The notes under the pieces were generated by a model. The model did not search any database, had not been told where the DNA came from, and saw only the letters and a program-made list of their open reading frames with translations. This document shows positions 54,801 through 64,000 of a stretch of DNA of 64,000 bases, one piece after another (position 1 is the first letter of the stretch; each line of letters begins with the position of its first letter). This DNA is from Monarcha castaneiventris obscurior (taxonomy: Eukaryota > Chordata > Aves > Passeriformes > Monarchidae). The DNA lies in contig JAMPIT010000292.1 of assembly GCA_026261815.1 (NCBI GenBank), forward strand, positions 37,465 through 101,464. The letters are read 5' to 3'. Position numbers and translations under genes: made by a program.

Positions 54801-57800
54801 GCCCCTCCCCCACTCACCCAGCAGCGTCAGCGCCAGCGCGGGGGTGGGGGAGGGGCCGAAGGAGCCCCCCGAGGTCGCGGCTTTGCCGGCCAGGTAAACT
54901 GGGGGGGGGAGGGGCACAGGGGGGGCACAGGTGGGCACCAAAAAGTGCCCCAGGTGTGCCCCAGGTGTGCCCCAGGTGTGCCCAGGTGTGCCCAGGTAAC
55001 CCCAGGTGTGCCCAGGTGTGCCCAGGTGTGCCCAGGTGTGCTCAGGTGTGCCCAGGTGTGCCCCAGGTAACCCCAGGTGTGCCCAGGTAACCCCAGGTGT
55101 GCCCAGATGTGCCCCAGGTGTGCCCAGGTGTGCCCAGGTAACCCCAGGTGTGCCCCAGCTGTGCCCAGGTGTGCCCAGGTGTGCCCAGGTGTGCCCCAGG
55201 TAACCCCAGGTGTGCCCCAGGTGTGCCCCAGGTAACCCCAAAACCTCCCAGGTGAGCCCAGAACCCCCCCAGATGTGCCCAGGTGACCCCAGGTGCCCCC
55301 CAGGACCCTCCCAGGTGACCCAAAAACCCCAGGTGGGCACAGAACCCTCCCAGGTGCCCCCAAATGCCCCCCAGGTGTGGCTTTTGCCCCCCAGCTGCGG
55401 TTTTTTTGCCCCGCAGGTGCCCCCCAGGTGTGTTTTTTGCTCTGCCAGGTGTGCCCAGGTGTGGTTTCTGCCCCCCAGGTGCCCATCAGGTGTGGTTTCT
55501 CACCCCCCACGTGCATTTTTTACCCCCCAGGTGCCCCCCAGGTGCGGTTTTTTTGCCCCCCAGGTGTGATTTTTGCCCCCCAGGTGTGATTTTTGCCCCC
55601 CAGGTGCGGTTTTTTTGCCCCCCAGGTGCCCCAGACCCCCCCAGGTGCCCCCCAGGTGTGATTTTTGCCCCCCAGGTGTGATTTTTGCCCCCCAGGTGCG
55701 GTTTTTTTGCCCCCCAGGTGACTCACGGGCCTCGGGGCAGCAGCAGGAGCGGGGGCAGCAGGGGCAGCGCAGGTAGCAGCAGCAGGTGTGGGGGCAGCAC
55801 TGGCACCAGCACAGCCCCAGCCCCAGCGCCACCAGCGCCGCCCCCAGCCCCACCAGCGCCACGAAGAGCCAGTCTGGGGGGCACGGGGGGGGCACGGCGG
55901 GCACAGAAATGGGACAAAATGGTACAAAAACGGCACAAAAACGGCACAAAAATGGCACAGAAACGGCACAAAATGGCCCAGAATGGCCCCAAAAGGTGCA
56001 AAAACTACCCAGAATGGTCCCAAAATGGCCCAAAACCGTCCCAAAATGGCCCAAAAAGGTCCCAGAATGGTGCAAAAACGGCCCAGAACGGTCCCAAAAC
56101 AGCCCAAACCGGCCCAAACCGGCCCAAAAATGGCCCAAAATGGCCCCAAAACCAACCACAACAACCCAAAACGGCCCAAAACGGAACAAAAGCACCCAGA
56201 AAGGTCCCAAAATGGCCCAAAACCTGCCCGGAATGGCCCCAAAATCACCCGGAATGGCCCCAAAATCCCCTGAAACGGCCCCGAACGGCCCCAAAATCTC
56301 CCGAAATCATCTCAAAACCACCCAAAATGGCCCCAAAAGTCCCCCAAACCCCCCCAGGTGCCCCCAATTCCCCCCCCAGGTGCCCCCCCAGGGTGCCCAG
56401 GTGGTGCCCCCATACCCAACCCAGTGCCCCCCAAAAATGCCCCCAGGTGTGTCCAGGTGCACCCAAACACCCCAAATCCCCCCCCAGGTACCCCCAGGTG
56501 CCCCCCAGGTGTGCCCCAGGTGCCCCCATTGCCGCCCCATACACCCCCCGGTGCCCCCCAGACCCCCCAAATGTCCCCCACCCCCCAGGTACCAACCCAG
56601 GACCCCCCAGGTACCCCCAGCTGCCCCCCAGGTGCCCCCCAAGTGCCCCCAGGTGCCCCCCAGGTGCCCCCCAGATGCCCCCAGACGCCCCCCAGGTGCC
56701 CTCAAATCCCCCAAATTCCCGCCCCCAGTAGCCCCAAATGCCCCCAAACACCCCAAATTCCCACCCCCAGACCCCCCAGGTGCCCCCCAAACCCCCTCAG
56801 ACTCCCCCAGGTGCCCCCAGTTCCTCCTTCACCTTCCCCCAGGTGCCCCCAGGTGCCCCAGGTGCCCCCAGACCCCCCCAGGTGCCCCCAGGTGCCCCCA
56901 GGTGCCCCCAGGTGCCCCCAAATGCCCCCAGGTGCCCCCAGGTGCCCCCAGGTGCCCCCCGTACCTGGCAGGGACCCCTCGGGCAGCAGCCGGGAGCCCT
57001 CGGGCAGAGACCCTGGGGGGACACGGGGGGGGCCCAGTCCCTCCCAGTTCGTCCCAGTTCATCCCAGTTCCCCTCCCAGTCCCTCCCAGTTTGTCCCAGT
57101 CCCCTCCCAGTCTACCCCAGTCCCTCCCAGTCCCCTTAAATCCCCTCCCAGTTTGTCCCAGTCCACCCAAATCCCCTCCCAGTCCCTTCCCAGTGCTCCC
57201 AGTTCCATCCCAGGTTGTCCCAGTCCCCCTAATCCTCTCCTAGTTCCTTCCCAATCCCCCCCCAGTCCCTCCCAGTGCCCCTAAATCCCCTCCCAGTTTA
57301 TCCCAGTGTGTTCCCAGTCCCTCCCAGTCCCCCCCCAAGTCCCTCCCAGTCCCTCCCAGTGCCCAAAACCCCCCCAAGACCCCCAAAACCCCTCCCAGTC
57401 CCTCCCAGTTTATCCCAGTTCCCTCCCAGTCCCCCCCAGTCCCTCCCAGTTTGTCCCAGCTCCCTCCCAACCCCCTCCCAGTCCCTCCCAGTCCCTCCCA
57501 GTCTCTCCCAGTCCCTCCCAGTCTGTTCCCAGCTTGTCCCAGTCCATCCCAGCCCCTTCCCAGTCCAGGCTCAGAGCTCTCCCAGTTCCCTCCCAGTCCC
57601 CTTAAATCCCTCCCCGAGTCCCCCCCAGTCCCTCCCAGTGCTTCCAGTTCCCTCCCAGTCCCTCCCAATCCCCCCCAGTCCCCTCCCAGTTTATCCCAGT
57701 CCCTCCCAGTGCCCCAAAACCCCCCTAAACCCCCCCCAGGACTCCCTAAAATCCCCCCCAATCCCCTCCCAGTCCCTCCCAGTTCCCTCCCAGTCCCTCC

Positions 57801-60800
57801 CAGTCCCTCCCAGTTCCCTCCCAGTCCCCTCCCAGTCCCTCCCAGTCCCCTTCCAGTTTCCCCCAGTGCCTCCCAGTCTCACCCAGTACCACCAGTTCGG
57901 CCACGGCCTCGTTGTTGCCCTGCAGGTCGCTCGTGGAGGTCACGGTGCAAACGTAGAAGCCGCTGTCGCCCCAAGCCGCGGGGCCCAGGCTCAGCTCCGC
58001 CCCTGGGACAGGTGAGAGGGCGGGGCAGCGCCCAGGTGTGCCCAGGTGTGCCCAGGTGTGCCCCAGGTAACCCCAGCAGTGCCCAGGTGTGCCCAGGTGT
58101 GCCCCAGGTAACCCCAGGTGTGCCCCAGGTGTGTCCCCAGGTTGCCCGGTGTGCCCCAGGTTTGGCCCCAGGTGTGCCCAGGTGTGCCCAGGAACCCCAG
58201 GTGTGCCCAGGTGTGCCCAGGTGTGCCCCAGGTGTGCCCAGGTGTGTCTCAGGTGTGCCCCAGTGTGCCCCAGGTGTGCCCAGGTGTGTCTCAGGTGTGC
58301 CCAGGTGTGCCCAGGTGTGCCCCAGGTGTGCCCAGGTGTGCCCCAGGTAACCCCAGGTGTGCCCAGCTGTGCCCAGGTGTCCTCAGTTGTGCCCAGGTGT
58401 GCCCCAGGTGTGCCCAGGTGTGCCCCAGGTGTGCCCCAGGTGTGCCCCAGGTGTGCCCCAGGTAACCCCAGCAGTGCCCAGGTGTATCCAGGTGTGCCCA
58501 GGAGTGTCTCAGGTGTGTTTTTTGCCCCCCAGGTGCCCCCCAGGTGCATTTTTTACCCCCCAGCTGCCCCCCAGGTGTGTCTCAGGTGTGTTTTTTGCCC
58601 CCCAGGTGCGTTTTTTACCCCCCACGATGGTCACGGCCCGGCCCCTGTAGAAGTCCCCGAGGGTCACCACCTCCCCCTGCTTGGTGGCCACGATGCGCAC
58701 GGTGCGAGCCGAGTCCGGGCAGGCTCCGGCCGCGTCCCCGGGGCCGCCCCAGGTGTCGCCAGGTGCGCCCCAGGTGTCTCCCCCAGGTGAGGCCGAGGAG
58801 GGGCAGAAGGATTTGTACTTCCAGGTGACGATGGGGGGCGGCCCCGGCACCCCCAGCCGGAATTGGCAGCGCAGCAGAACCGGCTGGAAGAGCAGGGCCA
58901 CGGTGCGGGGCGAGGGCACGGTCACCTGCAGGGCCCTGGCCGGAGCTGGGGGGACACCTGGGGGTCACCTGGGGTACCCCCGGGGTCACCTGGGGTCATC
59001 TGGGGTCACCTGGAGTCATCCATTGTCACCCCAGGGTCACCTGTGGTCACCTGTGTCACCCCCAGGGTCACCTGTGGTCACTCATTGTCACCTGGAGTCA
59101 TCCATTGTCACCCCTCTGTGCCACCTGTGGTCACTCATGGCCACCTGTGGTCACCTGTGGTCACTCAATGTCACCCCCAGGGTCACCTGTGGTCATTCAA
59201 TGTCACACCAGTATCACCTCTGGTCACCTGTGTCATCCCCAGGGTCACTTGTGGTCACTCATGGTCACCTGGGGTCACCTTTGGTCACCTAGGGTCACCT
59301 GTGGTCACCCTTAGGATCACCTGTGGTCACTCATTGTTACTTGTGGTCACTCCCAGAGTCACCTGTGGTCACCTGTGGTCACTCATTGTCACCTCCGGGT
59401 CACTTGTGGTCACCTGGGGCACCCTCAGTGTCACCTGTGGTCACTCATTGTTACCTGTGGTCATCCATTGTCACCCCAGTATCACCTGTGGTCACCTGTG
59501 GTCACTCAATGTCATCCATTGACACCTGCGGTCACCTGTGGTCACCTCCGGGTCACCTGTGGTCACTCATTGTCACCTGTGGTCACCTGGGGTCACTCAG
59601 TGTCATCTCTGGTCACTCAATGTCACCTGGAAGAGCAGGGCCACGGTGCGGGGCGAGGGCACGGTCACCTGCAGGGCCCTGGCCGGAGCTGGGGGGGTGC
59701 CAGGGGTCAGTGGGGGTCACCTGAGGTCAGCTGGGGTCACCCGTGTCATCCCCGGGGTCACCTGTGGTCACTCAATGTCACCCAATGTTACCCCAGTATC
59801 ACCTGTGGTCACCTGTGGTCATCCATTGTCACCTCAGGGTCACCTGTGGTCACCTGTGGTCACCTGTGGTCACTCAGTGTCACCCCCAGGGTCACCTGTG
59901 GTCACTCACAGTCACCTGTGTCACCTGTGGTCACTCACTGTTACCTGTGGTCACCTCCCTGTGTCACCTGTGGTCACTCATTGTCTCCCTCAGGGTCACC
60001 TGTGGTCACCTGTGGTCACTTGGAATCATCCATTGTCAGCCCCAGGGTCACCTGTGGTCACTCAATGTCACCTGCGGTCACTCATTGTTACCTGTGGTCA
60101 CCCCCAGGGTCACCTGTGGTCACCCGAGTCATCCACTGTCACCCCCAGGGTCATCTGTGGTCACTTAATGTCACCTGCGGTCACCTGTGGTCACCTGGGG
60201 CACCCCTGGGACCACCCAATGTCACCTGTGGTCATCTGTGTCACCCCCAGGGTCACCTGTGGTCACTTCTGGTCACTCATTGTCACCTGTGGTCACCTGT
60301 GGTCACTCAATGTCACCTGTGGTCACTTCTGGTCACTCAATGTCACCTGTGGTCACTTCTGGTCACTCAATGTCACCTGTGGTCACCTGGGGTCACTCAG
60401 TGTCACCTGTGGTCACCTCCCTGTGTCACCTGTGGTCACTCAATGTCACCCCCAGGGTCACCTGTGGTCACCTGGGGTCACTTATGGTCACCCCTGGTCA
60501 CTCATGGTCACTTCTGGTCACCTGGGGTCACCTGGGGTCACTCAGGGTCACCTGGGGTCACTTCCGGTCACTCTCGGTCACCCCCCAGGTGCCCCCGACC
60601 CTTAATTACCTCTAATTACCCCTAATTAACCCCCACACCCCTTAATGATCCCTCTTAATTACCCCCAGCCTCTGAATTGCCCCTTTAATTACCCCCACCC
60701 CTTAATTACCCCCGCCCCTTAATTACCCTGTTAATTACCCCCACAGCCCCCATCACCCCTTAATTACCCCCCTAATTAACCCCTCACTCCTTAATTACCC

Positions 60801-61589
60801 CCAGAGCCCCCCATCACCTCTTAATTACCACCCCAATTAGCCCCAAGTCCATAATTACCCCCCTTAACCCCCCTTCAGTCTCCTAATTAACACGGACCCC
60901 CTTAATTACTCTGGCAATCACCCCGACCCCCTTAATTACCCCCCTTAATTAACCCCCAACCCCTTAATTACCCCTTAGCCACGCCCCCAGCCCCTTAATT
61001 ACCTCATTAATTACCCCAGACCCCCTTAATTACCCCCCTAATTAACTCTCAACTCCCTTAATTACCCCATTAGGCCCCCCTCAGCACCTTAATTACCCCA
61101 GACCCCCTTAATTACCCCCTAATTTACCCCCAGCCCCTTCATTACCCCCTTAGGCCCCCCCCAGCCCCTTAATTACCCCATTAATCACCCCAGACCCCCT
61201 TAATTACCCCCTAATTAACCCCCAACTCCCTTCATTACCCCCTTAGGCCCCCCCCAGCCCCTTAATTACCCCATTAATTACCCCAGACCCCCTGAATTAC
61301 CCCCCTAATTAACCCCCAACTCCCTTAATTACCCCTTAGCCCCCCCTCAGCCCCTTCATTACCCCCCTAATTAACCCCAACTCCCTTAATTACCCCTTAG
61401 CCACGCGCCCAGCCCCTTAATTACCCCATTAATTACCCCAGACCCCCCCTAATTAACCCCCAGCCCCTTAATTACCCCCTTAGCCCCGCCCCCAGCCCCT
61501 TGATGAGCCCGGGCGCGGTTAATTAGCGCGTTAATTGCCCCGCACCCACCGAGCAGCGCCAGCAGCGCCCCCAGCGCCGCCGCCGCCAT
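51843..61589 (-). CDS. LSR: LSR, lipolysis-stimulated lipoprotein receptor (angulin-1)
   Basis: Single-pass ILDR/angulin membrane protein of tricellular tight junctions, also a lipoprotein receptor. Ten exons (40, 327, 120, 48, 147, 81, 51, 96, 272, 36 nt) join in phase to 405 aa. Order: short signal peptide (cut expected after PARA); Ig-V domain with Cys40 and Cys141, [10 protein letters not shown] and [11 protein letters not shown]; membrane helix ~180-200; 13-Cys juxtamembrane patch ([13 protein letters not shown] type), a palmitoylation candidate; [33 protein letters not shown]-terminal SRESLVV PDZ-type end. The protein is shorter than mammalian LSR because the cytoplasmic tail is reduced. 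In the Ig domain the segment after KYKSFC (65-84) is coded by CACCTGGG minisatellite units, a clear oddity. Tandem with TMEM147, same strand. Confidence 0.95.
51879..52798 (-). repeat. LSR intron 9: CCCCCAAAATCCC array
   Basis: GACCCCCCAAAATCCCCCAG and CCCTCAAAATCCCCC units for ~900 bp. No exon is seen. Confidence 0.9.
52799..53070 (-). CDS. LSR: LSR exon 9
   Basis: 90 codons of cytoplasmic tail: [18 protein letters not shown], a proline/glycine-rich middle, then [20 protein letters not shown] to RRLRK. Acceptor ATTCCAG is fixed by phase. Donor GTGAGG. Confidence 0.85.
53071..53971 (-). repeat. LSR intron 8: AAAATGGGGGAGGGGCTTGG array
   Basis: 19-24 bp AAAATGGGGGAGGGGCTTGG units with repeated GCGAGACCCCGCCCCAAATT blocks at ~53120, 53450 and 53600. 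Confidence 0.9.
53972..54067 (-). CDS. LSR: LSR exon 8
   Basis: [20 protein letters not shown] then [11 protein letters not shown]. The AG nearest the conserved part (54052-54054 on plus) is out of phase; the AG 16 bp upstream restores the frame. A counterpart of mammalian VRSGYRIQASQQDD was not found. Confidence 0.78.
54068..54666 (-). repeat. LSR intron 7: CCCAGTCCCT array
   Basis: CCTCCCAGTCCCTCCCAGTC units, including a ~235-bp duplicated block beginning at ~54245 and ~54445 (ACAAACCAGTCCCCCAATCC). Confidence 0.88.
54667..54717 (-). CDS. LSR: LSR exon 7
   Basis: [16 protein letters not shown] between split codons, matching mammalian SSAGGQGSYVPLLRDTDSS. Acceptor ACCCCCAG, donor GTGAGG. 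Confidence 0.85.
54818..54898 (-). CDS. LSR: LSR exon 6
   Basis: [20 protein letters not shown] then LALTLL. Acceptor CCCCCAG, donor [14 protein letters not shown] is the LSR signature after the Cys patch. Confidence 0.93.
54899..55726 (-). repeat. LSR intron 5: CCCAGGTGTG and GCCCCCCAGGTGTGATTTTT arrays
   Basis: Decamer CACACCTGGG family (sense orientation) to ~55260, then ~20-bp GCCCCCCAGGTGCGGTTTTT units. Confidence 0.9.
55727..55873 (-). CDS. LSR: LSR exon 5 (membrane helix and Cys patch)
   Basis: [20 protein letters not shown] then [20 protein letters not shown] and RSCCCPEA. Acceptor CCCCCCAG, donor GTGAGT. The Cys pattern is almost identical to mammalian LSR. Confidence 0.97.
55874..56964 (-). 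repeat. LSR intron 4: AAAATGGCCCAAAAACGG and CCCCCAGGTGCC arrays
   Basis: Positions ~55905-56340 hold ~11-bp ACAAAAATGGCACAAAACGG units (AAAATGGC core, as in ETFB intron 2). Positions ~56340-56960 hold GTGCCCCCCAGGTGCCCCCA units. Confidence 0.9.
56965..57012 (-). CDS. LSR: LSR exon 4 (juxtamembrane stalk)
   Basis: [15 protein letters not shown] between split Gly and Asp codons. Acceptor TCCCCCAG, donor GTACGG. In mammals the equivalent short exon is alternatively spliced; phase 1 at both ends would also allow that here. Confidence 0.82.
57013..57882 (-). repeat. LSR intron 3: CCCAGTCCCT array
   Basis: CCTCCCAGTCCCTCCCAGTT units, the same family as TMEM147 intron 1. No exon is seen. Confidence 0.9.
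57883..58002 (-). CDS. LSR: LSR exon 3 (Ig-V, second part)
   Basis: [20 protein letters not shown] then [19 protein letters not shown]. Acceptor TGTCCCAG, donor GTGAGA. Carries the C-terminal Ig cysteine (C141). Confidence 0.95.
58003..58618 (-). repeat. LSR intron 2: CCCAGGTGTG array
   Basis: CACACCTGGG family in sense orientation to ~58510, then GCCCCCCAGGTGTGTTTTTT units up to the donor. Confidence 0.92.
58619..58945 (-). CDS. LSR: LSR exon 2 (Ig-V, first part)
   Basis: 108 codons between split codons: [30 protein letters not shown], the repeat-derived [18 protein letters not shown], then [20 protein letters not shown]. Acceptor CCCCCAG, donor GTAAAA. No GT lies within the repeat-derived part, so it cannot be a hidden intron. 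Confidence 0.92.
58946..60595 (-). repeat. LSR intron 1 part A: GTCACCTGTGGTCACTCA array with one exon 2 edge copy
   Basis: About 1.6 kb of GGTCACCTGTGGTCACTCAT units. Positions 59628-59688 copy the first ~60 nt of exon 2 with its acceptor, then merge into repeat. Confidence 0.93.
60596..61530 (-). repeat. LSR intron 1 part B: CCCCTTAATTACCCC array
   Basis: About 930 bp of CCCCTTAATTACCCCCTAAT-type units with dozens of TTAATTA/TAATTA homeodomain cores. Locally AT-richer than the rest. Confidence 0.92.
61550..61589 (-). CDS. LSR: LSR exon 1
   Basis: [13 protein letters not shown] plus one base, a minimal signal-peptide start. ATG complement at 61587-61589 within a perfect TISU. Donor GTGGGT. 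With exon 2 it yields ..LLAPARA, like the mammalian APARA cleavage region. Confidence 0.85.
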
Positions 61590-61593
61590 CTTG
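61582..61593 (-). promoter_or_regulatory. TISU element at the LSR start codon
   Basis: The minus strand reads CAAGATGGCGGC, a perfect SAASATGGCGGC match. It supports this ATG and a very short 5' UTR starting just right of 61593. Confidence 0.78.
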
Positions 61594-62430
61594 GATCGGC
61601 CAGGTGTGGGCGTGGCCAAAGGGGGCGTGGCCAGCGCACCTGGGCCCGCCCATTTCCGGATCGGGCCACGCCCAGTCTGGGTTTGGCCACGCCCCTCTTG
61701 GGGAAATGGGGAAAAAATGGGGAAAAAGGGGGGGAAATTGGGAAAAATTGAGAAAAAAATGTGGGAAAAAGGGGGAAAAATATGAAAAAAAATTGGGGAA
61801 AAATGGAGAGAAAATTGGGGGAAAAGGGGGGAAAATATTGAGAAAAAAATGGGAAAAAAGGGAGAAAAAGGGGGAGAAATGGGGAAAAATTGGGGGAAAA
61901 GGGAAAAATGGAGAAAAGTTGGGGGGAAAGGGGAAAAATATTGAGAAAAAATGGGGGGGAAAGGGGAAAAAATTGGGGGAAAATGGGGAAAAGTTGGGGG
62001 AAAAGTGGGGAAAAAAATTGAGGGAAAAATGGAGAAAAAATTGGGGGGAAAAATATTAAGAAAAAAATGGGGGGAAAAAGGGGAAAAAATTGGGGGGAAA
62101 GGGGGAAAAATGGGGAAAAGGGGGGAAAAAAGGAAAAATTGGGGAAATGGGAAAAATGGGGAAAAAATGGGGGGAAATGGGGAAAATGGAGAAAAATTAG
62201 GTGAAAAAGGGGGAAAAATGGAGAAAAAATTGGGGGGGAAAAAGGAGAAAAAATTGAGAAAAAAGTGGGGGGAAAAGGGGGAAAAATACGAAAAAAAATT
62301 GGGGGAAAATTGAGAAAAATTTGGGGTGAAAGGGGGAAAAATGGGGGGAAAATGGAGAAAAAATATGGGGAAAAGATGAGAAAATATGGGGGGAAAAGGG
62401 GGAAAAAAGGGAAATTGGGGCGGGGTTTAA
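61594..62430. repeat. LSR upstream flank: GGGGAAAAATGGGG array
   Basis: About 100 bp of promoter sequence with CCACGCCC boxes, then ~730 bp of purine-rich GGGGAAAAATGGGGAAAA. No gene is seen. Confidence 0.85.
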
Positions 62431-64000
62431 ATGGGGGAGGGTCCCAGATTTTGGGTCCCTCCCTCCCCCCCCCAAAAAAAATCCTGGAGTCCCCCAAAAT
62501 TCCCGAAATCCCCCAAAACTCCCTGAAACTCCCCAAAACTTCCGAAACCTCCCCAAAAATTTCCCGAAAATACCAAAAAAAAAATCCCCGAAAAATCCCC
62601 AAAAATCCCCAGAATCACCTCCAAAAAATTCCCGAAAATTCCTCAAAACTCCCTCAAATCCCCCAAAACTCCTTGAAACTCCCCGAAACTCCCAAAATCC
62701 CCCCCAAAAATTCCCGAAAATTCCCTAAAAATCCCCGAAATTCTCCAAAGTTCCCAAAAAATCCCCAAAAATTCCACCAAATCCCCCCCAAAAAAAGCCC
62801 AAAAATTCCCCCAAATCCCCCAAAACTCCCGAAACTGCCCAAAACTCCCCAAAACTCCTTCGAACCCCCCAAAAATCCCCGAAATCCTCCCAAAAAATTC
62901 CCGAAAATCACAAAAAAAATCCCCCAAAATTCCCTAAAAATCCCCGAAATCCCCCAAAACTCCCGAAATTCCCCAAATTCCCGAAATTCCCCAAACTTCC
63001 CTAAATCCCCCAAAATTCCCGAAACTCCCAAAACTTCCCGAAATCCCCGAAATTCCCGAAACCCCCCCAAAAAATTCCCGAAAATACCAAAAAAATCCCC
63101 GAAAAATTCCCGAAAAATCACAAAAAATCCCCGAAAAATCTCCGAAATCCCTCCCAAATCCCCCTAAAAAAATCCCGAAAATTCCCCAAACTCCCCCAAA
63201 TCCCCCCAAAAATTCTCAAACTCCCCCAAAACTCCCGAAACCGCCCCAAAAAATTCCCGAAAATACCAAAAAACTCCCCGAAAAAATCCCCGAAATTCCC
63301 AAAAACCCCCAAAAAAATCCCAAAAAAATTCCCCGAAATCCCCCAAAATCCCCAAACTCCCCAAAACTCCCGAAACCGCCCCAAAACTCCGCTCCTTCCC
63401 CCCCGCCCCTCCCCCCCCGCTGTGGCACAGGGTCCCTTTGTGCCCGCGGCGCGCGCGGAATTCGGGCGTGGGGGGGGAGGGGCGGGGGGGGTTCCCTGGG
63501 GTGGGGGAGGGGCGGGGGGGTCCCCGGGGGGGTTGGGGGGGGTCCTGAGGTGGGGGAGGGGAGGTTTTTCGGGGGGCCTTGGGGGGTCTGAGGGGGGTCT
63601 CAAGGGGGGGAGGGGGAGACTGGGGTGGGGGAGGGTCGGGGGGGGTTTGGGGTGCTTTGGGGGGGTCTGAGGTGGGGGAGGGGAGGTTTGGGGGGGTCTG
63701 GGGGGGTTTGGGGGGGTCCTCTGGGGTGGGGGAGGGGCGGGAGGGTTCTGGGGGCTTTGGGGGGGGTCTGAGGGTGGGGGAGGGGAGGTTTGGGGGGCCT
63801 GGGGGGGGATGAAGGGTCCCTGGGGTGGGGGAGGGGCAGAGGGGGTCTGGGGTGGGGGAGGGGACCCCAATGAGGGGGTGGGGGAGGGGTCTGGGGGGTC
63901 TCTGGGGTTTTTGGGGGGGGTCTGGGGGGGGACGGGAGATCCCGGGGTGGGGGAGGGGTCTGGGGGGGGCTTGGGGGGGGGGTCCCGGGGGGGGGGGAGG
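62431..64000. repeat. Right-hand flank: CCCCAAAAATTCCCG then GGTGGGGGAGGGG arrays
   Basis: Positions ~62480-63400 hold CCCCAAAAATTCCCGAAAAT units; ~63470-64000 hold GTCTGGGGTGGGGGAGGGGA units. A short unique block at 63418-63470 (GTGGCACAGGGTCCCTTTGT) may be part of an exon or promoter of the next gene, but nothing was recognised. Confidence 0.8.

Noticed and set aside
58730..58800. Hidden small intron in LSR exon 2
   Set aside because: The sense strand has no GT in this segment, and the exon is in phase only if it is retained.
63418..63470. Possible exon of a further gene
   Set aside because: A short unique block with no recognised protein in any frame and no paired splice sites; listed only as a note in the flank.
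61690..64000. A coding gene in the right flank
   Set aside because: All open frames are translations of GGGGAAAAA, CCCCAAAAATTCCCG or GGTGGGGGAGGGG repeats.

Overview
The window is vertebrate nuclear DNA, most likely from a bird and probably from a GC-rich dot microchromosome. All five genes are intron-rich, with canonical GT/AG junctions and very high similarity to vertebrate proteins. The exons are GC-rich. Almost all intron sequence consists of short tandem repeats, with no recognisable LINE or SINE elements. The bird assignment is an inference from this architecture and gene content; no species can be named.

Layout. (1) Positions 1-8525, minus strand: the 5' half of PPP2R1A (PP2A scaffold A-alpha), exons 1-7 with residues 1-307; the rest lies left of the window. 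A CCAAT-rich CpG promoter sits at about 7.95-8.75 kb. (2) Positions 9065-15730, minus: complete ETFB (electron transfer flavoprotein beta), 6 exons, 254 aa. (3) Positions 15709-17091: the divergent ETFB/ATP4A promoter interval, with a CLEAR motif, two CRE-like sites, CCACGCCC boxes, GATA sites and a TATA box. (4) Positions 17092-42990, plus: complete ATP4A (gastric H+/K+-ATPase alpha), 23 coding exons, 1009 aa. (5) Positions 43010-51090, minus: TMEM147, convergent with ATP4A; six of the seven expected exons are intact and exon 3 survives only as a relic. (6) Positions 51605-61593, minus: complete LSR (angulin-1), 10 exons, 405 aa. (7) Positions 61594-64000: repeat-rich flank with no gene recognised. 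Every junction reported was checked for reading phase by hand, and all join in frame.

The genes do not form a pathway. Their roles are phosphatase scaffold, mitochondrial electron transfer, gastric acid pump, ER translocon partner and tricellular junction/lipoprotein receptor. In mammals all five map to chromosome 19q13, so the block is a compact version of that region.

The most unusual signal is structural. In all five genes the minisatellites have picked up pieces of the neighbouring exon together with its splice site. The intron then carries one to five truncated exon copies (examples: PPP2R1A exon 5, ETFB last exon, ATP4A exons 8, 9, 11, 13, 16, 20 and 21, TMEM147 exons 2 and 4, LSR exon 2) or arrays of decoy splice sites (ATP4A exons 12 and 16). 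In LSR the intronic CACCTGGG unit also lies inside the coding Ig domain. Other arrays repeat transcription-factor-like cores: octamer ATTTGCAT, YY1-like GCCATTTTG, homeodomain TAATTA and E-box CACCTG.
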